A stretch of 64,000 bases of DNA, taken from Microbacteriaceae bacterium VKM Ac-2855 (GTDB lineage: Bacteria > Actinomycetota > Actinomycetes > Actinomycetales > Microbacteriaceae). The stretch covers positions 62,001 to 126,000 of the forward strand of contig JABMLG010000001.1 in NCBI GenBank assembly GCA_013204985.1, given 5' to 3'. Position numbers and translations under genes: made by a program. Of the stretch, positions 54,490 through 64,000 are shown piece after piece. Under the pieces are notes generated by a model. The model saw nothing but the letters and a program-made list of their open reading frames with translations, was not told the DNA's origin and did no database searches. Positions within the stretch are counted from its first letter, which is position 1. Each line of letters begins with the position of its first letter.

Positions 54490-57132
54490 ATGGTGGAAGA
54501 GAACAGCACGAGCGGTTCGGATCCGGACCGCGACGAGCTCCGTAACGGAGCGAAGAAGATCAGCCGCTTGTTCGGCGGGCGGCGCGCACCGCGTCGCACC
54601 GAGTCGAGCGCATCGGGCAATGGGGGAGCCATCATCGAGCCGTCGAGCCGAAACCAGGACACGACCGGATCGAACGGCCCGGAGGAGCTCGTCGTCGATG
54701 ACCTCGTCGCCGCCGAGATCGCGAGTGTCGAGGCGGTCGACGAGGCCGAGCATCCGATCGATGACACGCCGCAGGCGTTCTTCAACGCGCTCCCCGTGAC
54801 GCCGAGCGTCGAAGGCGAACGCCAGGCTCGACCGCCGATGCCGACGACCTCACTGATCTTCCAAGCGCCCGACCTGCCCGATTTCGTCGAGCTGCCGCCG
54901 CTGCCTCCGCGCAACGGAGGTGCTCCGCGTCGCGAGCCGCAGCCTCCGCAGGACGATGCCGGTACGGTGCGTCGCCGCGCCCGTCGGCGTACGGGCGAGG
55001 ACGACCGTCGTGGCTCGGACGATCCCGAGAACACCGTCGTCAAGGTCCGTCAGCCCCGCGAGCCCGAGTTGATCACGGAGCCTCAGAAGGTCAAGGGCTC
55101 CACCCGCCTGGAGGCCAAGAAGCAGCGCCGCCGCGATGGCCGCGACGCCGGACGTCGTCGTGCGGTCGTCACCGAGGCCGAGTTCCTCGCACGCCGCGAG
55201 TCGGTCGACCGTGTGATGGTCGTGCGCTCGAAGCACGAACGCATCCAGATCGGCGTGCTGGAGGACGGCGTCCTCGCCGAGCACTACGTCGCCCGTTCGC
55301 AGGAGGCGTCGCTCATCGGCAACGTCTACCTCGGTCGCGTGCAGAACGTGCTGCCCAGCATGGAAGCCGCGTTCGTCGACATCGGGCGTGGCCGCAACGC
55401 GGTGCTCTACTCCGGTGAGGTCGACTGGGACGCCGCGGAGAACCCGGGCGGCCCGCGCCGCATCGAGCTGGCGCTCAAGCCGGGGGACCGCGTCCTGGTG
55501 CAGGTCACGAAGGACCCGGTCGGTCACAAGGGTGCCCGACTCACCAGCCAGATCTCGCTTCCGGGCCGCTACCTCGTCTACGTGCCCAACGGCTCGATGA
55601 ACGGCATCTCCCGCAAGCTGCCCGACACCGAGCGCGCGCGCCTGAAGAAGATCCTCAAGGAGGTCCTCCCCGAGAACGTCGGCGTCATCGTGCGCACGGC
55701 CGCTGAGGGAGCGACGGAGGATCAGCTCACGGTCGACGTGCAGCGGTTGACCCAGCAGTGGGCGTCGATCAGCGAGAAGGTCGCCGTCGGCCAGGCGCCG
55801 GCGCTGCTGCACAGCGAGCCCGACCTGCTGATCAAGATCGTCCGCGACGTCTTCAACGAAGACTTCGAGAAGATGGTCATCGCCGGCGACGATGCGAAAG
55901 AGACCATCGAGCTCTACCTCAGCCAGGTGGCGCCGGATCTTCTGGAACGCGTCGAGAGCTACACGGGCGAGCGGGACGCGTTCGACGAGTTCCGCATCAG
56001 CGAGCAGATCGAGAAGGCGCTCGACCGCAAGGTCTGGCTGCCCAGCGGCGGCTCGCTCGTCATCGACCGCACGGAGGCCATGACGGTGGTCGACGTCAAC
56101 ACGGGCAAGTTCGTCGGCTCGGGCGGCAACCTCGAGGAGACCGTCACCAAGAACAACTTGGAGGCGGCCGAGGAGATCGTGCGCCAGCTGCGACTGCGCG
56201 ACATCGGCGGCATCATCGTCGTCGACTTCATCGACATGGTTCTGGAATCGAACCGCGACCTGGTACTGCGCCGCCTGGTCGAGTGCCTGAGTCGTGACCG
56301 CACCAAGCATCAGGTCGCCGAAGTGACCTCGCTCGGGCTCGTGCAGATGACCCGCAAGAAGCTGGGTCTAGGCCTGCTGGAGACCTTCAGCGAGAACTGC
56401 GAGGTCTGCGCCGGGCGAGGGATCATCGTGCACCACGACCCCGTGACGAAGCACCGCGCGCCCGCTCCGCAGCAGCAGGAGCGCCGCCGCGGCGGCAAGC
56501 CCGGAGGCCCGGTGTCGTCGGGGAACGGGGGACCCTCATCCAGCTCGCGCCCGGTCAGCACCCACGCGATCACCGATGGCGCGAAGAGCGCACTCGCGCA
56601 GATCGCCGCGTCGACCATTCACACGACGGCGCCGGTGCGCCCGCTCGATGAGCCGATCGTCGCGGAGGCGGTGACGGAGGCGCCGAGCGTCGAGCAGCTC
56701 CCGGAGCCGCTCACCGAAACGCCGCGCACCGAATCGCCGCGCAGCGAATCGCCCCGCAGCGAATCGCCCCGCAGCGAATCGCCTCGGGCGGAGCGTGCCG
56801 AGCGGCGTCGTCGTGGTCGCGACCGTACGCCCACCGCCGTCGTCGCTCTCGAGAGCGAGGCGCCCGATGTTGCGGCCGAAACGGTTGCGGCACAGGCTGC
56901 ATCGGAGCCCGTGGTCCCCATCCTCGATCTCCCGATCGCACCCGCCCCTGTCTCTGCGCAGCGCAGGGTGCCCAGCGAGGTGGCCGAGCATCTGCTCGAC
57001 AGCGTGCTCGAGAACCTGCCCGCTCCGCGGCAGCCGGGTCAGGGTCGGGCCAAGAGCCGCCGGGTCACGACGGCGGCGCTCACCGGCGTCGCGATCGTTC
57101 CGGAGGACACCCGTCGTCCCTCCGCCGACTGA
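54490..57132 (+). CDS. rne: Ribonuclease E/G
   Basis: An 880-residue endoribonuclease. Residues 1-250 are charged and disordered, as in actinobacterial RNase E. The S1 domain is near 270-360 (GNVYLGRVQNVLPSMEAAFVDIG). The catalytic DNase I-like core has Asp535 (VVDVNTG) and Asp579 (VVDFIDM), and the zinc link is Cys637/Cys640 (CEVCAGRG). The tail after about 650 is low complexity and holds an ESPRS tandem repeat (56730-56785). GAGGAG lies nine bases before the ATG. Confidence 0.95.
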   Translation: MVEENSTSGSDPDRDELRNGAKKISRLFGGRRAPRRTESSASGNGGAIIEPSSRNQDTTGSNGPEELVVDDLVAAEIASVEAVDEAEHPIDDTPQAFFNALPVTPSVEGERQARPPMPTTSLIFQAPDLPDFVELPPLPPRNGGAPRREPQPPQDDAGTVRRRARRRTGEDDRRGSDDPENTVVKVRQPREPELITEPQKVKGSTRLEAKKQRRRDGRDAGRRRAVVTEAEFLARRESVDRVMVVRSKHERIQIGVLEDGVLAEHYVARSQEASLIGNVYLGRVQNVLPSMEAAFVDIGRGRNAVLYSGEVDWDAAENPGGPRRIELALKPGDRVLVQVTKDPVGHKGARLTSQISLPGRYLVYVPNGSMNGISRKLPDTERARLKKILKEVLPENVGVIVRTAAEGATEDQLTVDVQRLTQQWASISEKVAVGQAPALLHSEPDLLIKIVRDVFNEDFEKMVIAGDDAKETIELYLSQVAPDLLERVESYTGERDAFDEFRISEQIEKALDRKVWLPSGGSLVIDRTEAMTVVDVNTGKFVGSGGNLEETVTKNNLEAAEEIVRQLRLRDIGGIIVVDFIDMVLESNRDLVLRRLVECLSRDRTKHQVAEVTSLGLVQMTRKKLGLGLLETFSENCEVCAGRGIIVHHDPVTKHRAPAPQQQERRRGGKPGGPVSSGNGGPSSSSRPVSTHAITDGAKSALAQIAASTIHTTAPVRPLDEPIVAEAVTEAPSVEQLPEPLTETPRTESPRSESPRSESPRSESPRAERAERRRRGRDRTPTAVVALESEAPDVAAETVAAQAASEPVVPILDLPIAPAPVSAQRRVPSEVAEHLLDSVLENLPAPRQPGQGRAKSRRVTTAALTGVAIVPEDTRRPSAD
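56728..56787 (+). repeat. 15-bp tandem repeat in the rne tail
   Basis: About four units of GAATCGCCNCGCAGC-like sequence encode (E/T)SPRS pentads, followed by PRAERAERRRR. The period keeps the frame, so copy number can vary without breaking the protein. Confidence 0.8.
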
Positions 57133-57193
57133 TTCCGCTCGACAAGAGCTGCGTGCACCCGGTCGCCTCGTGCGGCCGGGTGCACTGCGTGAA

Positions 57194-57496
57194 TCACGCG
57201 CGCCCGGTCGCCTCTCGCGCCCGGGCGCGCGCTGCGTCCCGGTCCTTCCCCCGTACACGCAGACCACTCGCTACGAGGCGGGTGACGAGCTCTCGGGCGT
57301 CCACCTCGGCCGCCCCGGCGGCCACCAGTTCGGCGTGCCGCTCGGCGGGCACGTCGTAGTGGTCGAGGTCGAATCCCCGGCGCGGGATCCCCATCCGTTC
57401 GGCGAAGGCGTGCAGCTCGTCGAGCGAGGTGTCGCTGACGAGGTGCGCCCAGAGGGTCCCGTGCGCCGGCCAGCGGGGAACGTCGATCAGGATCAC
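57194..57496 (-). CDS. DUF4031 protein
   Basis: A 100-residue protein. VILIDVPRWPAHGTLWAHL at the N-terminus, then FDLDHYDVP, is the DUF4031 signature, an uncharacterised actinobacterial family. The GTG at 57496 is supported by TACGAT (57503-57508, minus strand) ending exactly six bases before it. Longer in-frame openings would overlap the rplU promoter and are not credible. Confidence 0.78.
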   Translation of the reverse strand: MILIDVPRWPAHGTLWAHLVSDTSLDELHAFAERMGIPRRGFDLDHYDVPAERHAELVAAGAAEVDARELVTRLVASGLRVRGKDRDAARARAREATGRA

Positions 57497-57612
57497 TTCC
57501 TGATCGTACGTCCGCGCGCCGCCTGCGGATCCACGGCGCGGCGTGTACGCTCGTGCGGGTTGCCTGGTTCCGATCCGAGATCGGCACCGGACACGCTGGC
57601 TGTCGCGTCGGT

Positions 57613-57641
57613 TTGACCACGCTCCCGGTATCAAGTACTCT
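57613..57641 (+). promoter_or_regulatory. rplU-rpmA promoter
   Basis: TTGACC (57613-57618), a 17-base spacer and TACTCT (57636-57641): the clearest -35/-10 pair in the window. Transcription would start near 57648, leaving a leader of about 120 bases before rplU that contains a GGGGCGCTCGCCCC hairpin (57693-57706). Confidence 0.75.
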
Positions 57642-57767
57642 TGACCGTTGGTGTGCGTCGGTTGTTCGTTGCCGAGACCACACAGCTTTCCCGGGGCGCT
57701 CGCCCCGTCCATACAAGCCCCCGGATCCGCGCCCCGCGTCGATCCAAACGAGAAACAGGTACGAGAA

Positions 57768-58076
57768 GTGGTTTACGCAGTTGTGCGCGCCGGCGGTCGG
57801 CAGGAGAAGGTCGAGGTCGGCACCATCGTGACGATGGACCGCGTCAAGGCCGACGAGAACGGCAACGTGCAGCTGGCTGCCGTGCTGCTCGTCGACGGTG
57901 ACGCGATCACGTCGGACGCCGCGTCGCTCGAGAAGGTCTCGGTCACGGCCGAGGTCCTCGGCGACCTCCGTGGTCCGAAGATCATCATCCAGAAGTTCAA
58001 GAACAAGACCGGTTACAAGAAGCGCCAGGGCCACCGTCAGGAGCTCACGCGCGTCAAGGTCACTGGCATCAAGTAG
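57768..58076 (+). CDS. rplU: 50S ribosomal protein L21
   Basis: A 102-residue 23S rRNA-binding protein. [18 protein letters not shown] at the start and [18 protein letters not shown] at the end are typical of L21. GTG start, weak ribosome site. First gene of rplU-rpmA, with obgE beyond, the usual order. Confidence 0.96.
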   Translation: MVYAVVRAGGRQEKVEVGTIVTMDRVKADENGNVQLAAVLLVDGDAITSDAASLEKVSVTAEVLGDLRGPKIIIQKFKNKTGYKKRQGHRQELTRVKVTGIK

Positions 58077-58131
58077 TCACTGACTAACAACACTTCGGGC
58101 GCTCGCGCCCCCGGTCTCGAGGAGATTAGAA

Positions 58132-60026
<1,895 letters not shown>

Positions 60027-60079
60027 AGCGGCCGGGCGATGCGGGTGTGATCGATACGCGTCGTCGGTAGACTTCTCGG

Positions 60080-61348
60080 ATGCCGCAGACCACTCTGGAC
60101 CGTTCCACGCTGACCGAACGATTCGTCGCCGCACGCGCCGCGTCGAAGGCGTTGCAGACCGCGACGACGGATCTCAAGAACGGCGCCCTGCTCGCCATCG
60201 CGGCTGCCGTTCGCGATGGCATCGAGCGGATCGTCCCGGCGAACGAACTGGATCTCGCCAACGGCCGCGAGAACTCGATGTCGACCGGCCTGCAAGACCG
60301 GTTGCGCCTCGATGCCGCTCGCCTCGGTGCCCTCGCCGACGCGGTCGTCGCCGTCGCCGCCCTGGTGGATCCCGTCGGTCAGACGGTCCGCGGTTCCGCG
60401 CTTCCCAACGGAGTGCAGCTGAGCCAGATTCGAGTACCTTTCGGCGTGGTCGGTGCTATCTACGAGGCGCGCCCGAACGTCACGATCGACATCGCAGCTC
60501 TCGCCCTGAAGAGCGGCAATGCGGTGGTGTTGCGAGGCGGTTCCGCTGCCGAGAACACCAACCGGGTACTCATCGAATTGATCCAGGAGGCCATCGCCTC
60601 GGTCGGGCTGCCGCGCGAGCTGGTTCAGACTGTCGACGACTTCGGTCGCGAGGGCGCGAAGGCGCTGATGCAGGCTCGTGGTTACGTCGATGTGCTCGTG
60701 CCTCGCGGGAGTGCCGGCCTCATCGATGCGGTCGTCTCGGAGTCGACCGTTCCGGTCATCGAGACCGGCGCGGGCGTGGTCCACGTCTTCCTGGACGCCT
60801 CAGCGGACGAGTCCTGGGCCGTCGACATCGTGCACAACGCCAAGACGCAGCGACCGAGTACCTGCAACGCGCTCGAGACCTTGTTGGTGCACCGGGACGC
60901 GGTCGAGCGCTTGCTTCCGCCCGTGCTCGGTCGGCTTCGGGAGGCCGGCGTGACAATTCACGGCGACGAGCGTGTGCTCGCCGCGTTCCCGGATGCGGTG
61001 GCCGCGACCGAGGAGGACTGGAACGCCGAGTACTACTCGCTCGACATCGCGGTGGCGGTCGTGGACGACCTCGACGCAGCGATGGCGCACATCGATCGCT
61101 ACTCGACGCATCACACCGAGTCGATCGTCACGAATGATCTCGGCAATGCGGAGCGTTTCCTGGCGGAGGTCGATTCAGCCGTGGTGATGGTGAACGCGTC
61201 GACGCGATTCACCGACGGAGGCGAATTCGGCTTCGGCGCCGAGGTCGGCATCTCGACGCAGAAGCTCCATGCGCGCGGCCCGATGGGGCTGCCCGAACTG
61301 ACCAGCACGAAATGGATCGTGCGCGGTTCCGGACAGGTCCGCGCGTAG
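60080..61348 (+). CDS. proA: Glutamate-5-semialdehyde dehydrogenase
   Basis: A 422-residue NADPH-dependent gamma-glutamyl phosphate reductase of proline synthesis. Catalytic Cys262 (RPSTCNALETLL), with RVPFGVVGAIYEARPNVT and KSGNAVVLRGGSA at the cofactor site. proB, usually between obgE and proA, is not here. TAGACT (60068-60073) ends six bases before the ATG, so it has its own promoter and a leaderless mRNA. Confidence 0.95.
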   Translation: MPQTTLDRSTLTERFVAARAASKALQTATTDLKNGALLAIAAAVRDGIERIVPANELDLANGRENSMSTGLQDRLRLDAARLGALADAVVAVAALVDPVGQTVRGSALPNGVQLSQIRVPFGVVGAIYEARPNVTIDIAALALKSGNAVVLRGGSAAENTNRVLIELIQEAIASVGLPRELVQTVDDFGREGAKALMQARGYVDVLVPRGSAGLIDAVVSESTVPVIETGAGVVHVFLDASADESWAVDIVHNAKTQRPSTCNALETLLVHRDAVERLLPPVLGRLREAGVTIHGDERVLAAFPDAVAATEEDWNAEYYSLDIAVAVVDDLDAAMAHIDRYSTHHTESIVTNDLGNAERFLAEVDSAVVMVNASTRFTDGGEFGFGAEVGISTQKLHARGPMGLPELTSTKWIVRGSGQVRA

Positions 61349-61405
61349 CGGTCCGATAGACTCACTCTCGGCCGTTCCGGCCGCGACCTACTCAAGGAGA
61401 TCCGT

Positions 61406-61609
61406 ATGTCCCTGGCGACGACCGTCCTCGCGGAAGCATCGACTCACGCGGAGCTCCCGTTCCCGGCCTTCGTCTTCGGGCTCATCGCAGCCGTGGTCTT
61501 CGTCGCGCTCGGTTTCGTGACCTGGAGCTACCGCGACGTGTCCAACCGCCACTCGCACAAGTCCAGCGGGGCGCCGGGCCACGACGCCGGCCACGGACAC
61601 GGTCACTAG
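61406..61609 (+). CDS. Small membrane protein with His-rich tail
   Basis: A 67-residue protein with one helix ([22 protein letters not shown]) and a C-terminal tail rich in His and Gly (HDAGHGHGH) that could bind metal. AAGGAGA precedes the ATG. It sits between proA and nadD, 18 bases before nadD, and shares its transcript. TAGACT at about 61355 may start it. Function unknown; the position is conserved in related actinobacteria as far as I know. Confidence 0.75.
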   Translation: MSLATTVLAEASTHAELPFPAFVFGLIAAVVFVALGFVTWSYRDVSNRHSHKSSGAPGHDAGHGHGH

Positions 61610-61626
61610 AGCGGACCCGTCCTGAC

Positions 61627-62238
61627 GTGACGTCCGCAACGAGTGCGGGTCCTCGTCGCTCGCGCATCGGCGTGATGGGCGGCACCTTCGATCCCATCCA
61701 CCACGGTCACCTGGTCGCCGCCTCCGAGGTGGCTCAATCGTTCGATCTCGATGAGGTCGTGTTCGTGCCGACCGGGCAACCATGGCACAAGAAGACGGTC
61801 ACATCCGCCGAGCATCGCTATTTGATGACGGTCATCGCCACGGCGTCGAATCCTCGCTTCACCGTCAGCCGCGTCGATGTCGACCGAGTCGGGACGACCT
61901 ATACGATCGATACCCTTCGTGATCTGCACGCGGCACGGCCGGATGCGGAACTCTTCTTCATCACCGGCGCCGATGCCGTTGCGCAGATCCTGAGCTGGAA
62001 GGACTACCAAGAGCTCTGGGATCTCGCGCATTTCGTCGCGGTCAGCCGGCCGGGGCACGACTTGAGTATTTCGGGATTGCCGCAGCAGGACGTATCCTTG
62101 TTGGAAGTTCCGGCGCTTGCGATTTCCTCGACTGATTGTCGGAGCCGCGTCAACCGGGGTCATCCGGTCTGGTATTTGGTTCCCGACGGTGTCGTCCAGT
62201 ACATCTCCAAGCACCATCTGTATCGGAGTACGCCATGA
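61627..62238 (+). CDS. nadD: Nicotinate-nucleotide adenylyltransferase
   Basis: A 203-residue NAD-synthesis enzyme. [12 protein letters not shown] holds the HxGH nucleotidyl-transferase motif (His25-His28), and [10 protein letters not shown] is the ISSTxxR motif. GTG start; overlap with the next gene by ATGA. Confidence 0.95.
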   Translation: MTSATSAGPRRSRIGVMGGTFDPIHHGHLVAASEVAQSFDLDEVVFVPTGQPWHKKTVTSAEHRYLMTVIATASNPRFTVSRVDVDRVGTTYTIDTLRDLHAARPDAELFFITGADAVAQILSWKDYQELWDLAHFVAVSRPGHDLSISGLPQQDVSLLEVPALAISSTDCRSRVNRGHPVWYLVPDGVVQYISKHHLYRSTP

Positions 62239-63362
62239 CTGTTCAGCACGATGAGACGCCGCTCACCCGGCGGGAACTCCGCGAGCGCGAACGTTCCGCC
62301 GCGGGTGCAGCCGCGCCCAGCGCCGCCCCTACGACCTCACGTCGTGCCGCGACGACGACGTCGACCGTCGCCGGAGACACTCCGGTGATCGCCGGCCCTC
62401 CGGTGTCCCGTGCGGTACCGGTCGAACCGACGCCGTCCGAAGCGCCTGAGTTGCGTGACCCCGTTACGCCGGCTCGCGACTCCGACACGGCGCCGGAGCG
62501 CACTCTCACACGGCGCGAATTGCGTGCGTTACTCGCGCAGCAGCAGGCGCAGCAGGTCGCAGCTCTTCCCGACGTCAACGAGAGCGCACCCGACGACGAC
62601 GTCGCCGAGGATTCGATTCCCGGCGGCGATGAACGAGCCGATGACTCGACACCGCGGCCGGTCTCGGCTGCGATCCCGGTGATCACGCTCTTCGAGCGCC
62701 CTCCGGGCGACGACCCGTCCGTCGCCGGGTCGACGGGTGAGACCGCGAGCGCGTCCACCGGGCCCGCTGAGGACGAACCGAAGCTGCACACGGCGCTGTT
62801 CGCCAGCATCGGTTCGGGCGCTCTCGACGACGGCGAAGCGAAGCCGACCGAGATCACCGGATCGTTCACGGTTCCGATCGAGCACCTGCACATCACCGAA
62901 GAACTCGACAACAAGGCGCGAGGCGACGCCGACGTCAGCTTCGACGCACTCATCGCCCAGGGCGTGGCATCGACGGCGGCCGTCACGACGACCAACGCGC
63001 TGATTCTCCCCACCATCACCTCGGCTCCGTCCGCGGGTGGGCCCGACACGGGCGAGGTGCTCGTGACCGGCACCATCGATCTGCCCCGAAGCCTCGGGTC
63101 CACGGGTCAGCATCCGAACCTGTACGACTCGCCCGACGTCGATCGGATGTTCGATCGAGTCGACCGCGATCAGGCGCCGGCCGACTCGGTGCCGGTGCGC
63201 GCCTCCAGCGCCATCTCGACGCACACCTCCACGCGCGGAGTGATCGCTCCGCAGCAGAAGAAGGGCGTCAGTCTGCCGGTGGTTCTCGCCATCACGGCGG
63301 CGGCCCTTCTCGTCGGCGTCGTTGTGCTGCTCGTCGGCGGCTTCGTCCTCAACATCTTCTGA
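62235..63362 (+). CDS. Tail-anchored protein with TRRELR motifs
   Basis: A 375-residue protein of unknown function. Almost all of it is disordered and rich in Thr, Ala, Pro and acidic residues. Two copies of LTRRELR occur (about residues 9-15 and 92-98), each followed by helix-forming residues. One transmembrane helix closes the protein ([20 protein letters not shown]). Coupled to nadD by ATGA and followed by rsfS after 22 bases. Confidence 0.7.
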   Translation: MTVQHDETPLTRRELRERERSAAGAAAPSAAPTTSRRAATTTSTVAGDTPVIAGPPVSRAVPVEPTPSEAPELRDPVTPARDSDTAPERTLTRRELRALLAQQQAQQVAALPDVNESAPDDDVAEDSIPGGDERADDSTPRPVSAAIPVITLFERPPGDDPSVAGSTGETASASTGPAEDEPKLHTALFASIGSGALDDGEAKPTEITGSFTVPIEHLHITEELDNKARGDADVSFDALIAQGVASTAAVTTTNALILPTITSAPSAGGPDTGEVLVTGTIDLPRSLGSTGQHPNLYDSPDVDRMFDRVDRDQAPADSVPVRASSAISTHTSTRGVIAPQQKKGVSLPVVLAITAAALLVGVVVLLVGGFVLNIF

Positions 63363-63384
63363 ACCCGCAACCTCTGAGAGATTC

Positions 63385-63768
63385 ATGACTGCTACCGACC
63401 ACGCCCGTCACCTTCTGAACATCGCGGCGACCGCCGCCGACGCGAAGGGCGGGGAGGATCTGGTCGCGCTCGACGTCTCCGAGCCCTTGCCGCTCGTCGA
63501 CATCTTCCTGCTGGTCACGGGCCGCAGTGAGCGCAACGTCGTCGCGATCGCGAACGAGGTCGAGGACAAGCTCATCGAGTCGGGGGCGAAGCCGCTGCGT
63601 CGAGAAGGTCGCGCCGAGGGCCGGTGGATCCTCCTCGATTTCGGTGACGTCGTCGTGCACGTCTTCCACGAAGAGGATCGTCTGTACTACTCGCTGGAGC
63701 GGCTTTGGAAAGACTGCCCCGTCGTGCCGTTCACGATCGAGCGACCGGTGCCGGTCGAACAGGCCTGA
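63385..63768 (+). CDS. rsfS: Ribosomal silencing factor RsfS
   Basis: A 127-residue RsfS/Iojap protein that binds L14 and blocks subunit joining. DVSEPLPLVDIFLLVTGRSERNV and EGRWILLDFGDVVVHVFHEEDRLYYSLERLW are the family core. It follows nadD as in most bacteria. Confidence 0.95.
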   Translation: MTATDHARHLLNIAATAADAKGGEDLVALDVSEPLPLVDIFLLVTGRSERNVVAIANEVEDKLIESGAKPLRREGRAEGRWILLDFGDVVVHVFHEEDRLYYSLERLWKDCPVVPFTIERPVPVEQA

Positions 63769-63906
63769 ATCGTGTGACACGGAGGACGCGCCCGAGTTCG
63801 TCCCTCGATTTCATTTTCAGGTCGTCCGTGTTGTACATTATTCGAGTTGCTTCCGCGAGGAAGCGGCGGGAAAGTTCAGACCGATGTGGTCGGAATGTTC
63901 CCAAAT

Positions 63907-63979
63907 GGGTCTGTGGCGCAGCTGGTAGCGCACCTGCATGGCATGCAGGGGGTCAGGGGTTCGAGTCCCCTCAGATCCA
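63907..63979 (+). tRNA. tRNA-Ala (GGC)
   Basis: The acceptor GGGTCTG pairs with CAGATCC, including the G3-U70 wobble that identifies tRNA-Ala. The anticodon loop ATGGCAT gives GGC. Discriminator A at 63979; CCA is not encoded. Confidence 0.97.
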
Positions 63980-64000
63980 CCCCATCGGCCCCGGAGCATC

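Noticed and set aside
63840-63870. Hairpin GCTTCCGCGAGGAAGC before tRNA-Ala as a terminator of rsfS
   Set aside because: Perfect but short, and followed by GGCGGGAAAG without a T-run; not strong enough to call.

Overview
The window is a chromosomal segment of a high-GC Gram-positive actinobacterium, most likely Microbacteriaceae and close to Microbacterium. The evidence is high G+C, frequent GTG starts, oligoribonuclease, paired clpP1-clpP2, DUF4031, DUF4233 and SCO4848-type proteins, an actinobacterial ileS T-box with a very short Stem I, and a mycothiol-family DsbA-like protein. There is no rRNA, prophage, insertion sequence or CRISPR array. It looks like core chromosome rather than an island.

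Layout. 1-7.4 kb: lipid and nucleotide housekeeping genes (acyl-CoA ligase cut by the window edge, PaaI thioesterase, M20 peptidase coupled to dinB, a membrane EEP-family phosphatase). 7.4-11.0 kb: a TPP riboswitch drives the YkoE-YkoD-YkoC thiamine-precursor ECF transporter, and a P-loop kinase is translationally coupled to its end. 11-16.6 kb: tRNA-His, orn, tRNA-Arg, several very small genes, msrA, an SsbB-type protein and a lipoprotein. 16.7-30.6 kb: ettA, two acyl-CoA thioesterases, a flavoprotein, truncated haemoglobin, MscS, pepN, DsbA-like, rpiB, nei2, a PaiB-like protein and an amidohydrolase. 30.6-35.4 kb: dps with a striking 15-bp tandem repeat at its 3' end, a two-component system, gamma carbonic anhydrase, a possibly doubly frameshifted gene, tRNA-Gly and tRNA-Pro. 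35.4-40 kb: tig-clpP1-clpP2-clpX proteostasis cluster. 40-47.5 kb: BenE-type transporter, M3 peptidase, a GNAT gene pair, valS and a TetR regulator. 47.5-53.3 kb: T-box-ileS-folC-DUF4233-ndk. 53.5-64 kb: VKOR, rne, DUF4031, rplU-rpmA-obgE, proA, nadD, rsfS and tRNA-Ala.

From about 15.5 kb to 63.8 kb the gene set follows, with insertions and inversions, the Mycobacterium tuberculosis stretch around Rv2478c-Rv2420c (ssbB, ettA, glbO, pepN, Rv2466c, rpiB, nei2, tig, clpP1, clpP2, clpX, valS, folC, ndk, rne, rplU, rpmA, obg, proA, nadD, rsfS). This is therefore an ancient actinobacterial backbone. proB, which commonly lies between obg and proA, is absent here.

The main unexplained signals are: a pentapeptide-repeat reading frame hidden in the repeat after dps; at least 16 genes with a TAnnnT-like -10 box exactly 6-7 bp before the start codon and no Shine-Dalgarno sequence (leaderless mRNAs); mirror-image -10 boxes between VKOR and rne; a kinase coupled to the TPP-regulated thiamine-precursor transporter; and a small Cys/His-rich protein. 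I did not find a clear new multi-gene system such as a defence or secretion island.
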